Part shown: in pieces, positions 1 to 13,020 of the stretch
How the letters are laid out: the number at the start of each line of letters is the position of its first letter
Numbering within the stretch: position 1 is the first letter of the stretch
From: Aptenodytes patagonicus
Taxonomy: Eukaryota; Chordata; Aves; Sphenisciformes; Spheniscidae
Reading direction: 5' to 3'
Assembly (NCBI RefSeq): GCF_965638725.1
Contig: NC_134974.1
Location: forward strand, 2,068,143-2,132,142
Length of the DNA stretch: 64,000 nt
Notes under the pieces: model-generated
What the model was told of the DNA's origin: nothing
Databases searched by the model: none
The model's input: only the letters and a program-made list of their open reading frames with translations
Translations under genes and position numbers: made by a program

Positions 1-3000
1 CAGCCTGAAATAACTTTGCCTGCTACGCTCTAACAAGCAGTTGGACCGCAGCAACGTTACTCTGCACTCAGTCACTTCATCCACAGCCCTGAAAGCGTCA
101 CACGAGGGAGGTGTATCATCAGGGCAGCTTGGGCTTTCAGCTCAGCGCAATGCTGCGTTTGTTAAACCTGCTTCTGTTGGGGTGGGAGGGCGCGTACTGA
201 AACCAGAGAGCTGGCCAGGTCTCACGCCATTAGTAACATCTGACACGGGAAAGTTTATAATGCGCAAGTCCTGACCCGGCTGAGCTGTGGCTACCAGACT
301 TGCCCCAGAGCGGCTGCAGGCTAATAAGGCAATGGCATGCATTCCAGTGGCTGCTGGGTTGGGAGCACTCCATACTTAGTAACAATACTAATGACAGTCT
401 CACTAATGACAATGAGACCGGTTCGTTTTCAGCTCTATCTCGCAGAACATTCTTCAAGTGTCTTGCTCCTGCGTGTGTTGTCACAAATGATGGTATGTGT
501 GCTGCTTTTAGAAGGGCTCGTCCTACTTTTCTTAGACATCGCCCAGCTTTTGTTCATATCTGATCCATTTGTTCTGGAGACACCATCAGCTTCTTTATGG
601 ACCGAGGAAAATAGGTTAGTGATTTAGGGATGAACCTTGGACATGTGAAACACGGATTCAGTTTCCATGAATTCTCTTCCTCTATAACAGACTGCATGCA
701 GGATTGAAGGCAGGACACACCAGATTATTCCTCCCTAGGTGAGACGTCTTTAATCCAAGGCTCCCTCTAATACCAATGGAGGGAGATGGACCCTTCTGTT
801 TGGACTGAACCGTAATCAGTCACTAGGACAAATTCTTATTTGCTCTGTGTTACCACAGTGCTTGGGAACTGTGGCTGTAAACCAGATCCTCTTTGGGCAG
901 TATTGGGTAGACACAGAATGAAAAGTCTTGATGTAAGTGTAACAGAAGAGGCAACACGTAGAGGCAGACATATCATCATCAGGGAATTGAAGAGAAATAC
1001 TGAGATCGGCTTGTTAACCAGAAATATCGGTACATTATCAGCTTAACGATAACCAGTTTCTTTGGAGGCATCATAGCGAAAGAGAGTAATATAACTATCT
1101 AATTATATCTGGGGTTTTTTGTTTGAAAGATGATACCAAACCCTACCAATTGGACACAAAGATTGAATGAACGAAGAATTAATCACATCAAATGAATGAA
1201 AAATGAAAAGGATTTTTATTTTTTTAAAATGAGTCAAAAAGAACAAGTCAAAATTGAGGAAATGGAAATGCTTTGGCTCAGCATTTCTGGCAGCATCCCT
1301 TAAATGACCAAAAAAGGAGAAGCCAAACTTGCCAGAAGACAAGACAGGAACTGTAACAGAAAGGGGAGGAAACAAAACAACATACCTACATTGCAACACC
1401 CAAGGACTTATTCAAACTATGCAAATGTATTTAAAAATAAGAAACCCAGCACAAAAGGATATAATGACAAGGGGTACCCTGTGAGATGTAAAATGCTCTA
1501 TAGAAGTTATGGCTCACTAGGAGTATTAAGAGCATGTAGGTAAGAAAGTGAAAAGCCATTTTCTTAAGTATAGGAAGAAATCAAAGATAGAAAATGCAAG
1601 AAATCAGTGGTCTGAATCTGACAGAACACGGTGTTTTTATGCCTGTTCTTACACTAGGTACCATGGAAAGTTTCATGATTGCAAGCACAGTGAAGCCTTG
1701 GTTTGACGTCTCATTCAAAACATTTGACCATGATGATCTCTTGTTTTCTTGCCAAAGTAAATGGCTTTCTTCCCTAACTGTAACATGCCGTCCTCAGACC
1801 TGTTCTTCCCTCTTAGAGTTGTTGAGCGCTATTTAGCTGATGATCATCTTTTATTTCTGTGCTGGATATTGAATTCTGATTAAATTCTTCTTTCTACAAT
1901 GCTTGTTTACAAATGGCTGAAATTACAGTCTTGTTCATTTCAGTGAGTCTTATTTCAAGGAGCAGAAGCCGAAGCCTTTTGCGATTAGATCCCATGACAA
2001 TAATACGCTGCTGACAGGGAAACCACTCCACGGGTTTAATGTCACTAACACTGTGCTATAGGTAAGGTGCACTTGTCTCACTATCAAGAAAGAAAACTCC
2101 AGATTGTTTAGAGGGCATGGCTTCTGCTTTGGTGCCTGCTGTGGTATGTGAGCAATGGCAAATGTCAAATTTTAAATGCAGTACCTTGCTTTTTACCATG
2201 CTAGGACAAATAATTTGTCACTAAAGTCTAGTTCCCAAGTGAATGAGACTAGGAGACCAGTCAGCCCAGTACTGTTTAGCTCCTAATAGAAGAATAAAAT
2301 ACAGAGCCAGTTTTGACACTTGCTGTGATCAGTTAATACCCTGAAGCGTGAAATTTGATTACCCTTCTCTTAAAAGGTGTAACAGCAGATGTTATTAGAG
2401 GTCATAAAATTATTCAACCTTTAAAAATATCACACCACAGTATTTGACTCTGTGATATCTCCCAGATCAGAAAGAAGAGAAAAACCTACTAAGATTTCAC
2501 ATTAAATGATTGGTTTTTATTATTTAATCCTGTCAGGTGAAGGGATGTACATATACTGTAATTGCAATGCAAGAATTATACTGCTGCTTGCATTTCTGCA
2601 GAGCGCTAAAATTAAAACTCTCAACATGTAGGAAAGAAAGGTTAGTTCTAAAGAAGAAGGAGTTGAGCTGAAAGCTCTTATTCATGTCCTCACAGCTGGA
2701 CAGTGATGAAACCAAGAAACCAAGTAAAAACTCGTGCTTCACATAAAGAAAGCATGACAAAGCAAAGTAATTTAAAGATAACACAACTGTAATGTTGGTG
2801 AATCCAGACAGTAAAAAATCATGAATAAGGCCAATAAAAGCATAATACTGGTGCTCAGAAACATAAACTTTTAAATTTCCTTCTTACTTTTTGAGTAAGC
2901 ACCATGATCTTGTTTTAAAATGTTTACTCTGTAGTTCTAGAACCTGGGATTTTTTCCCTAAATAACGTGATTCCAGCTGTTGCAGATTTCCCACTAAAAA

Positions 3001-3795
3001 TCGCAAGACTTCAGATAATACTAACAACGTTATCAGTGGCATAGATGAGAAGGAACCCAGCTTTCCTGATTCGTTCCTGATCCCTACCTCCCAAGAAACT
3101 ATCTTTTCTTTCCTTTAACATGATTTTTAGAAACCTGGAAGGAAAACTCCAGAAGGAGTAGCCCTTCCATTTCCTTCTGGTATCATTTTCCTACATCTCC
3201 AGTAATATAAATAATCTTGTAAGTGATATAAAACATTTCCAAAAAACATACGTTGAAAACATGAAGCACTCAAGATCCTCTGCCCAAACTAACTCCTTCC
3301 TTCCCTCACTCTCCACGTTTTGGTGAGCACTCAGGCCGCCTCGTCATTTGGATAATTAGAGGGTGCCAGATGGCTGTAAATATGTTCACAATCCTTCTTA
3401 TCCAGTTCCCTTCTATCTGGCACCCTCATTGCTCTACCCTGTAGCAAGCACCTGGTCTGTTCCAATTTGAAGAGCCTCTCTTCTACTCTCTTGATCTAAA
3501 TTGGCACCTCTAGTTTTTATTTTCCCTTTAAATGAAACAGGAGGTTCTTTGGGACTGTTTTGTGTCAGGTAATACTTCCTCACAATCACCTTCACCATCG
3601 GTTAATTAATAACGTGCCCCCTCCTGTCCCATTGCCATTCCTGTATATAAGCATCAACTTCCTTTATGCGGGAATTACTGTCATTGAGCATATGAAGATA
3701 CAGATCACCTGCAGTGAATCACAAGGGCATAGCAGCTTCTTCCTATTTTGAGAACAGAGATCTCATGCTTGCCCTTTGCATGGGGGTAAATGGCA

Positions 3796-3880
3796 CACAG
3801 AATGAGGTGATTCATCCCAAGTCATGCACTGAGGAACTGGCAGAGTCAGCATTTGAACAACAGTTCTGGCTTAAACGCAC
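3796..3880 (-). repeat. Ancient MIR/L2-like relic
   Basis: Plus-strand text such as GAGGTGATTCATCCCAAGTC, ACTGGCAGAGTCAGCATTTG and AACAACAGTTCTGG follows the order of a reverse-complemented MIR core (gaggtgacttgcccaaggtca, tggcagagtcaggatttgaac, ccaggtct). Diverged, so identity is tentative. Confidence 0.5.
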
Positions 3881-5614
3881 CGGTCCCTCTCTTCCCTGCC
3901 TCTGCTCCTCATGGTCACTGAATTGCACTTTTGTATTGGAAGGCAACTCTGATCCTATTATTCCATAGCTCAGGACTGCCCAAGTCTTGGGGCTTAAGCC
4001 CATAAGATGACTTCCCATTTATTCTTCCCACACAGCCTGGCCTGGATCATTCACACTTTGTAGCCCTGCGCTGGTGCTTCTGTTCTGTAGCTTTGTAAGA
4101 GCTAGCCAGTGGATACTGGAGTGTCTTACGTAGGGATAGAAGATATCTGAGAGGCCTGCATTATCCGTGTATTATCGCAAGGAGCCAAATTCACCATTTT
4201 GACAGGTCAGCTGGTCCTAGTATCACTTTGTGCAGTTGTCATCCCATTGCATCACAGGATGTTTCAGTGCAGTAGTTCAGACTACACGGAGACAACTTTG
4301 ATGTGTGCGACTTCTGCCGTTGGAGGGGACCCAAGACGCCGGGTAGCCCTATGAAAGCTGGATCAGGAGCAAGCCCACCCGGGGACTGTAGGTCACAACA
4401 GCCACCTTGATCAAGCCAGAGGGGGTTTGAACCAGCAGAATGGGGCCAGCACCGGGCAGAGGAGAGGCTGGTGCCATGCAGCTGCCTACCCTACAGCTCG
4501 GGAGGCCAGAGACAAGCTTACCCCTGGAAACCAGTTCAGGGTGGGCTTCCAAGGAAGCAGAACTGGTGGCCATGAAACACAGGGGCCTGCTGCTTCACAC
4601 CTTGTACTGCCCCACTTGCACAAGGTACTGCATTTCCTAGAGCTAGCCTTGGCGCTGCGTGCCTATTGCGTAAGCACAAACCTGTTCATGTGCTATTTCA
4701 CACACTCCATTGAACAGAAACTATAGTACGCAGATATTCATTAAGGTTCAGCTGAAATGAGAAGAATTTCTGTATGATGAGAGTTTCATATGACCAAATA
4801 TCTTCTTTTTTGCCCCTGAATTCATGAAAATTGTTCTTAAAAAGAAACAGTTATATTGTGATTTAAGGTAGGCAATTTTTCTTTGTAACGGAAACATTTC
4901 TAAACTGCTAAGCAGTAAGAAAAGGACGGAAAGCTGTATAGAAGGCACTGTAAAAGGGGAAGTTTTTTTTAAGGCATCTTAAAATACAGACAGTGACATC
5001 CCTAAAACTAAAGAATAAACAAGGTCACAAGCTGTCTGAGAGTCTGAGGGAAGCTACAACAGCAAAAAATTTTGGATCACTAGAAGCGTGACTGGATTGT
5101 CAGAGGAAAACCATTGAGAGATGATCCATATATTTTTTTAGATTTTTAAATGCATCCACTTGAGCTATCACCCACATTTTGTATAACAAGGCATTATCAA
5201 CTTTGTTCCATGCAGCAGATGCTCCAGTTTGCTGAAGTGTGGGAGACTCTGGCCCTTGCTCTCCAATCTGTTTGGTTCCACCTCGAGTGTGCTGGAGTTC
5301 ATTTGGTTGTTTGAGAGAGTTCAAGTCTAATCCTTTCAGTAGGAGCTTGTGACCACGTTTATGAATGGGCACCCCCGGTGCTCTTTCTGCCCCAGCTTTG
5401 CTAATGATTCCAAGTAAAACATTCCCCAGCTCTACAACTCAGTTTCCCCCATAACAAAAGGCAATCTTTTCTACTTTTTTACTCATAAAAAAGTCAACGT
5501 TTAGTCACATAATTCATACAAAAATCCTAGATAAACACAACACCTTATGCTGAAATCGTACTGGGAATTATACCGGTTTGTCTTTGCCATTTTCCCGTTC
5601 TTTGCCATTTTTTT

Positions 5615-5650
5615 CAGTAGTAGTGCACTCTAGTAGTAGTAGTAGTAGTG
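5615..5650. repeat. TAG/AGT trinucleotide repeat
   Basis: AGTAGTAGT, an interruption GCACTC, then six TAG copies in a row. Confidence 0.9.
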
Positions 5651-8600
5651 CTCAAGTGACAGCTACCTGGATCTGCTGCGATGGATTCTTTGGTTCTGTG
5701 AAGCAGATTCTAATTGACAAACATTGTAGAATTACCCATGCACACCAGAAGACAATACTGTCTTTGGTTAAAAAGATGGATGATAAGGAAATAAGACTTC
5801 CATATGAAAAGTGCAAAGGGTCAGATACAGCATAACGGAGGCTGACAAAAAAAGATGGATGGGTCAATAGATGCAGGTAAGAGTAACTCTAGAGATATGC
5901 CCATGAAGAAATAAGAAAGCAGGAATCCCGGGAAAGATACACCAGTAATAGCTGAGAGCAAATCAGAAGCTGTTTGTAATTAATCTGGGTGTCCAGAAAA
6001 GTCAGTGTGGTGCCAAGATGCACACAGAAGCATCGTGTCAGGGAGCAAGCTGCTGAGTCTGGTTCGCCTCAAGTCCTCTTCCTGTTCCAGCTGATTATGT
6101 CCTTCTTGTTTGTTCCTGTCCTGGGAAGCAAAGTTTAGTGTTCCTGGTCTGGGCCAGGAAATACGACAAATCGACTAGTTGATCTGGTTCCCTGAATCTC
6201 AGTCACACATCAGTTTGCTAAAGAGAGACCAGCGTCTGTCCTTCACTGGTGTATGATGTGCTGCGTGGTATTGAAAAGCTGCCCGGTTTCACTCCAGAAG
6301 TGGCTGCAATCCCTGCAGTGATCGATGAGCAGAGTTTATACCTGATGACAGATCTCTGTTCAAGACTGAATTTCTAGAGAAATTAACTTTACTATTACAT
6401 AACAGATGAGGAGGCTGCTGCTACAAACCATTATTTTCCCGATAGCATACAGTCAGATTTATCTGTGATTTTGCCTCTTGTTGACTAGGTGGTAGGTTAA
6501 CTCTTCACTGGAAGTAGGGAGGAAGCAGATGGCAGAAGGCAAATTTGCTTAGCTTACTTGAGCAAGGAGACATAAACTGATTTTCCTAATGATATATTTG
6601 ATGTACAGAGGCCAAATGTTATTTTTATTAGCCAGGCTTCTTGTTCATAGAACTTTACCATTTTGCTTTCCTGCCAACAGACATTAAAAAAAAAAAAGTG
6701 ACCCTGTGACCTATAAAGGATCAGAAAGCAAGCAGCCAAGAGTAGGCATTCAAACCATGCTTTTCCAAGAACCTGCATGATTTTGAATGCCATCTCATGA
6801 TTTCTGGGAAGCATGACTCCCAGATTGGACTGCAAAAAAGGTAGACAGTGCTGAGATTATATATAGCAGCAAGTGGGCTGGAAGGAAGAACACTTGGCTC
6901 ACAGGAAGTGGGAGGCTGTTCTGAAGAAATCAAGTGACTTTGCTTGTGTTACAGCATAAACGGTAATGAAACCAGGCTTGCCTCCCAGTTGCTGGCTCTA
7001 ATGTTTAGGCAATGCTACTTCTCTACCTCATACATTCAGGCTCTCTCAACACTCAGCATTGTCAGGATTTTCCTCCCTGCTGAGACTTGTTTGGCTATTG
7101 CAACAATAGGCACTAAAGAAGTACTGGTGAGAGCTCGACAGAGATGAAGGAAAGCCCCTGCTGCTGGCCTGCTAGGGTTAGGTTTGGTGTACTCTATTTG
7201 ATTCCTTGCTCTCTGCTCTGTCTTCTTCCCTACTCACACACAAAGATCTGTCCCTTGGGGAGCAAGCTAACTCTCCGAGCACACTAAGACGTGCAGGATC
7301 CCACGTGTTCCAGAGGGCTGAGGCCAACCTGAAGCACACAGTCTGCCCAGAAGGCAGGGGCAGCTGCAGGGCTACTCTTAGCATGGAGTAACGTCTGTCC
7401 ATGAGTATCCTATTTTAAAGAGGGGATCCAACAATCTACGCTGAAAGTTATGAGGCTAGGGAACTAGATGCAACCAAAATTATGCATGTGCTTAAGGATC
7501 AGCAGCTTAATGAGGAAAGGAAGATATTCTTGGTTATAAAACTGTCCTTCCTTTATTGTTAGCCACAGGACTTCAACTGGTGATGAAGAGGTTTTGAATG
7601 AAAATCGTGATTTCCTTAGCCCATTTATGAATACTGAGAACATAGAGGGATTTAGCAGAGCCATCTGCTCATGAATTGGAACTCCTGGTTGGGAAAAGGT
7701 GAAGCACCATCTTTCCCTGAAGCACATCTCAGCTGAGAGATTGTCTAGCTGTCCCTGCTGTTTCTCTCCCCCCTGGCAGTTTCCCCATCCTACTGGATCT
7801 AAGATGTCTGATCTGGTGGCCAAGGGGAGTATCTTTAGGGTGATGCCATATGATCACATGGCTGTCAAGAACAGGAGGACCATTATGCAAATTCCCAAGT
7901 TCTCAATTGTGTCTGCCTCACCACCTGTCTCAGATGTATGCTTGTTGTGTCCCTCAGGCCACTGTATCTCTGCACCCCACAAGCTGCCTCACGAGGAATC
8001 TCAAGGGAAGTCACCGTCCTGTGGCTTGTACTCAGAGCACCCATCGTCACCATCACGCTGATTTTCTTCCAATCAATCAAGACCCCTTGCTGGTTCTCGT
8101 AGGCTTGTGAGGTTGGTAGGCACGGAGCACATCTTCTTCAAAGATTTTTGAAGAAAAACGTTAAAGATACTACTCTTTAGGCTCTCCATGGATGGAAAGA
8201 ATCATTCTGCCACCTAATAGCCAAAGGCTGCCTGCATCCTTCAAAATAATAATTCCCTTCTAGGGCATTTGCATTTTCCCTCTTTAGATAGTTATGCTAT
8301 GTGTTTGCCATGACTAAGTCCATCTGTTGAGAGTTAGTCCTTTAAATAATTATGTCCACATCTCTGCTGGATAGTTCCAATTAATGCCAGTCCTTTGCAT
8401 GCTGTTCAATATCAGACTGTAAGCCACTAATTCTTACAGCTCTGAATAATACCCTCTGTCTGCCTATCGTGCATGTATGAACTCTTTATTCTAACCACAG
8501 AGCTATGAAATGTCTCCTTTCTGTCCGCCTGAGGGGAAGGTTTTTGGAAGAAGCAATAATCATTTATATGCATAACTCCCAAGCCACTAGTGTCATGAGG

Positions 8601-9139
8601 GTCTGATCTCCAGCACTTTGAACTCTGGCTTGTCTGACCTCTCCCAAACATTCAGAAAAGTTATAAAGATTTTTTTAAAAAAACTGTCTTCCCTCTGAGC
8701 AGAGAAGAGTTATGTCAAAACAGAGCAAAACAGTTGTTTAAAAAATTAGAAATTAATGCAGTGGAAGGCTCACTAGTTTTCAGTCCCTCGGGGACATTTT
8801 ATAAAGTCAAACAAAATAGATATGTCTGAAAATAAAGCAGATGATTTGCCATTCTTTTGCCATGCTGATAGAAACATCTCCAAAAAGTATAACTCACAGC
8901 TACAATTTTCAACCTTTTCTATACCAGATGTCATGTTAAACAGCAGAAGTGTCAAAACGCCACCTCTGACCTCACACAAAGGGAAGGAATACTGGTGCTA
9001 GTGTGGAGGGATGCTCTGAGACTTATTAGTAACTCCCATGAACAGCTCTTCTAGTTAACAGGCTCTGCCTTGAAAACGAACGTGTCGTGCGTTGACTGCT
9101 TCTTAATCAATCCCACCGCATCCTTTTCTAGGTGGATGA

Positions 9140-9230
9140 GGGATTATTATCTTCATACCGACAGGGGAAACTGGGACACAGAGATCAGGTTTCTTGGGCA
9201 AAGTTGCCAAGAAATTAATAACTGAGAAGC
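9140..9230 (-). repeat. Ancient MIR/L2-like relic
   Basis: GATTATTATCTTCATACCGA followed by CAGGGGAAACTGGGACACAG and TTCTTGGGCAAAGTTGCC follows the reverse-complemented MIR/L2 tail and core (ttattatccccatt, ggggaaactgaggcacag, cttgggcaaggtcac). Confidence 0.5.
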
Positions 9231-9449
9231 TGCCGGCTCTGAGCTGTGTTCCTGGAGCTTGGTTTCACTCCAGTGGACCGGAAGCATTTTTGAAATGCCG
9301 ACTGCTTCGTGCTGAATGCTCGCTCCACAATTCACACCGTGCGTTCTAGTTCCTGAAAACAAACACTTGATGGCAGGAGCCAGGTTTATAATCTCTTATT
9401 ACAGTTTCCACTAGCTCTTTCAGTGTCTGCTATTCCCGAATCACTTGGG

Positions 9450-9512
9450 GATATATGTATATATAAAAGTATACATATAAAATGTATGTATACATATATG
9501 TGTATATATATC
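9450..9512. repeat. TA/TGTA microsatellite
   Basis: About 60 bases of alternating TA, TATG and ATAC steps, largely self-complementary. Any reading frame through it gives a meaningless Tyr/Ile/Met-rich run. Confidence 0.9.
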
Positions 9513-9749
9513 TGCTTTTTCATCAGTTTGCTTTCCTTAATATCATCTTTTATCCCAGCTGCCATTTCCTGGCAGGCAGAGGAGAACCACTTTGGCTTGT
9601 GCTCCAAAACAAATTTGGAAAGGAGGTGCAGAAAACCCAGGATTCTCCCAGATCCCCTTCAGGGAAAAAAGGAAGAAGAGGAAACTGAGAAAGAGAAGGG
9701 TGGGGAAACAGGGGAGACTGTCTGACGTGTGACCTGGATATCAAGCATC

Positions 9750-10560
9750 CAGAAGTCAAAACCAAAGTCCGGGAGCTGCCCACAGCTGGCTTCAGCTTCC
9801 CGCGATCCTCTGCTTCCACCAAAACTCAGACAGGACAGGTGTCTCCCGGAGCTTTGGCACCTGGAGATGGCCAAAGGTGACGTTAGTAGAGTGAGGGACT
9901 CGGTGCTCAGTGGTGTTGCCCCTGCAGTTCTGCTGCCTCTTTGCCTTTGCCTGGGGGTTCCCCTCCGCCTGCCCAGCACCTCGCGTGACACAGGAGGGAA
10001 GTTCAAACCCAGCAAAACCTTAGGCAGGACCCAGGCGGCCGGAGGGGACGGGAACGGGGAGAGAGATGGGGACATGGGCTGGAAGTCTCTGGTTGCCGGG
10101 GAGAGAGAGAAGATTAGCATCTGCTCAGGAGCATTTGGGGAGAAATATGGTTATGTGCTTGTTCACCCCTCGTTTGGCAGACAACAGCCATGAACCAATC
10201 TGAACGCAGGGATTTACATGTTGCACGGTGATTGGTGGGAGTGCTGCACACTGGTTATGCAAATTGGTGAACATGGCCAACCCGAGAGACGGTACCCGAA
10301 GGGCGTGGAGCCGTCAGCAAAGTGACAGGGTGGTGGCAAGGCCACCGCCAGTGGCGCAGCCAACCCGAGCAGGCAGTTCGGCCGGGGATGCTCAGCGGTT
10401 GTGACCTGATGACGTTCGATACAGGCAAACACAGGACTGTCCCAACCGGTAACACGGTACCGTGTGAGGTACTGCTACTACCGAGGGCTGACTTCCCAGA
10501 CGTGAAGGAAACTCTGAGTCAAAACTGACAGCAAAAGGTTTCACTCGGGAAGACACAAAT
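9750..10560. promoter_or_regulatory. CpG-rich block with three CCAAT boxes and an octamer
   Basis: CpG dinucleotides are clearly denser here than in the flanks. CCAAT at 10195-10199 and inverted CCAAT (ATTGG) at 10231-10235 and 10263-10267 are spaced 36 and 32 bases apart. A perfect octamer ATGCAAAT lies at 10257-10264, overlapping the third box. No recognisable coding exon follows on either strand. It could be an orphan promoter, a lncRNA start or an LTR fragment. Confidence 0.4.
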
Positions 10561-11579
10561 TAACTTGGATGAGTCTGTAAAAAGACTGCATTAAGTTGCC
10601 AGAGAGCCATAATTCCTCCTTCAGGAGTGTCTGTCTGGCACAGACTCAGTGCAAAGACAGCAGTTAGAACAAAAAAGCAATATGTAACAAATAGAAATGA
10701 GGAGATGGAGGGATTGAGAGCAATTAATACACATTAGTTTTATGAAGCGCATGAAATACAGAAGGAAAAAAGGCAACTTAAGACAGAAATTCCTGGCTGT
10801 CGGTTTTAAGGACAAAATAAGGTATATTTAAAATTGTATTTAGAGAAAAGAAATCCTAGTAACAACCCAGGACTTTTAATAGATGGAGACACTAACACTG
10901 TTCACAGTTATGGAGAAAAAGCCAGAAATTTTTAATAAATATTTCTCATTGGAGTTTGGAAAGAATCAAGACTGATGTGCCAGAATCATACAATGATGGT
11001 GCACTATTTTCCAGTTTATTAGTAACAGGTAACAGCAAGTAGGAAAAATGGTTTAAAAGAGCCAGTCTACAAAGCTTACACAAAGTGTCCTCAAAGACTT
11101 AATTGAGGAGACCTTTGGCCAGCTAATATTAACTGTTAAATATGTGGGTTTGCGGAATTTTTTAGAATGAAAAATACCTGTTCTGCCCTAGCATTCAAAA
11201 AAGATCAAGTGGAATAACCCAGGCCAGGCAAGCAGTCAGTCTTTAAAAGAACGGGTGCGTGCAAAGTGAGTGACTCTCTCGTGTGTTAAGTGCTTGTAAA
11301 AAAGTGTGAGGTCTGTGCGGTTATTTGGCAGCCCCCATGGCTGGCTCACCCATCTCCAGTAGGACCCTGCCGTCCTAACTAGTGGAGAGTCCCCGCAGTA
11401 ATGACAACGTATTGAGGCAGCGGAAATTCCTAAACCTGGAGACCAAGAATGTGGTAAGATTCGGTGATTCATAACAGCAATTCCACAAGTGATAGGAATC
11501 TTCCTGCTTTGGGTTGTAAGCCGGTCTCTTAGAGTGGCCAAATTTGGGAAGCAGAGTCTCACGCTTTCCTCTAAAGCAT

Positions 11580-11665
11580 CTAGTCCTGGTCTGTTTTGGA
11601 TATAAGACACTGAACTAATGGGCTTTGGGTCTCATCCAGACTAGCAATTCCTGCATTCCTATTGA
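11580..11665 (+). repeat. Ancient CR1 3' end relic
   Basis: GGATATAAGACACTGAACTA followed by ATGGGCTTTGGGTCTCATCC and AGACTAGCAATTCCTGCATT tracks the 3' end of old sauropsid CR1 elements (gatactggactagatgggccattggtctgatccagtatggcaattcc). No related coding frame survives nearby. Confidence 0.6.
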
Positions 11666-12929
11666 TTAGCTCTGTAACTTGCTCTCAAATGAGGGGTGCT
11701 CTGTCTGAGGAGAGCTGAGGCTGCATAATGACTTTTACCTGCAGAATTAATTCAGCCTAGGTCCATTATAGCTTAAAAAGGGATTAAACATCTTGTGGAT
11801 GGTCTGGCTGACTGGTGGCTCACTTGGAAGATGTAGAGAGACTGCAGGAAGCGTAGGGTACGTTAGTAACACCATCACGTTTCAATCTCCAGAGTCCTCT
11901 CTGCGTTCAGCCCACAGTGCAAACCTCCCTGATTGTGCAATACACCCAAGAATTTAAGGACAGCAACTCAGTCAGATCTGGTTTTAGCTCCCACGGCAGT
12001 GTCGAGATCGTGGATAAAAATGGGTTGTGAATGAGGTTTGGTTTGCCATTACTTACACAGGAGGTTTTCTTGGGTGTCTTCAGAGTGATGGTGTGGTCAC
12101 TTGCCTAAAACTAAGGTTTGAGCCCTTTCTTTGCCATTAATTTTAGTGACATTACTTAAGTCATCCTCACTTAATACCCCAGAAGTGTTATAGTAGAATC
12201 TTAGAGTAAACTCTCATTATCATTCAAAAACCTTTTCTGAGCGCTGGACTATTGTTTTAGAGACTGGATTTAAAATGATCAGTGGTTCTCTTAGCTTTTG
12301 TGTCATTCCTTTCCTGGACACTCAGTAATAGCTGTTTACAATAGTTGTTCCGTATGGACGCACATTATCACTTAACTGCTGTCTGTCTTGGCTGTGAGCT
12401 GCTGTATTAAGTTCTGTCTCTTTCTTTTGCACGGCAGACACTGTATAAAAATAAATAGGACTGTGCCGCGTTTTTCCTAGATGGAGAAATGAACCTGCCT
12501 GCGTTTGCACATAAAAATATTAGTAAAAATGTGGATCGTAACCCAGTCACTGCCACTTACAATCATCTGTGATGTAATGAAACACCCAAGCTCACTACTA
12601 AAAACAGCCCAGTAATGGCAAAATAATCAGGAGATTAATGAGTTCTGCTTTGCGTGTGATACTCTTTTCTTCTCGGTAGCCCTAGTTCAGGAAAGCACTT
12701 TAAGCCCATGATGAATTAAGCATCTGTTTAAATATTGTGTTGAACAGGGAAGTTTCCCTGAATCACTGTCTATAAGTATGATACCTTTTTCTTGAGGTGA
12801 AAAATCAAGGATACAAACACCTGTCCAAGGTTAGTGTTTAGGAACAAAAGCCCTCTATATGTGGATTAACTGGGATTATTATTAAAAATCAGTTACAATT
12901 AATTCATTACAGAATGAAAATTAGGAATT

Positions 12930-13020
12930 GCCCATAATAAATCATGCAATCCATCTGTCTGGCCTAAGGCAGGATCAGACCTATCACTAATATTTTGTAT
13001 CATAGTCCCATGTCTTTATT
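12930..13020 (-). repeat. Ancient CR1 relic
   Basis: CATGCAATCCATCTGTCTGG and CCTAAGGCAGGATCAGACCT resemble old CR1 3' UTR sequence in reverse complement (tagtccaacctcctgcctaaggcaggatca). Diverged. Confidence 0.45.

Larger units (their letters stand above)
1..9139. other. Intergenic, no gene recognised
   Basis: AT-rich sequence with only short open frames of random character. It includes an AAATGAAAAGG-type AT-rich patch near 1.2-1.3 kb, one MIR-like relic (3.8 kb) and a TAG repeat (5.6 kb). Confidence 0.7.

Noticed and set aside
9659-10193. Overlapping 153- and 154-codon frames on opposite strands
   Set aside because: They are mirror frames in a CpG-rich block, where stop codons are rare. 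Neither has a recognisable domain; the region is better described as promoter-like.
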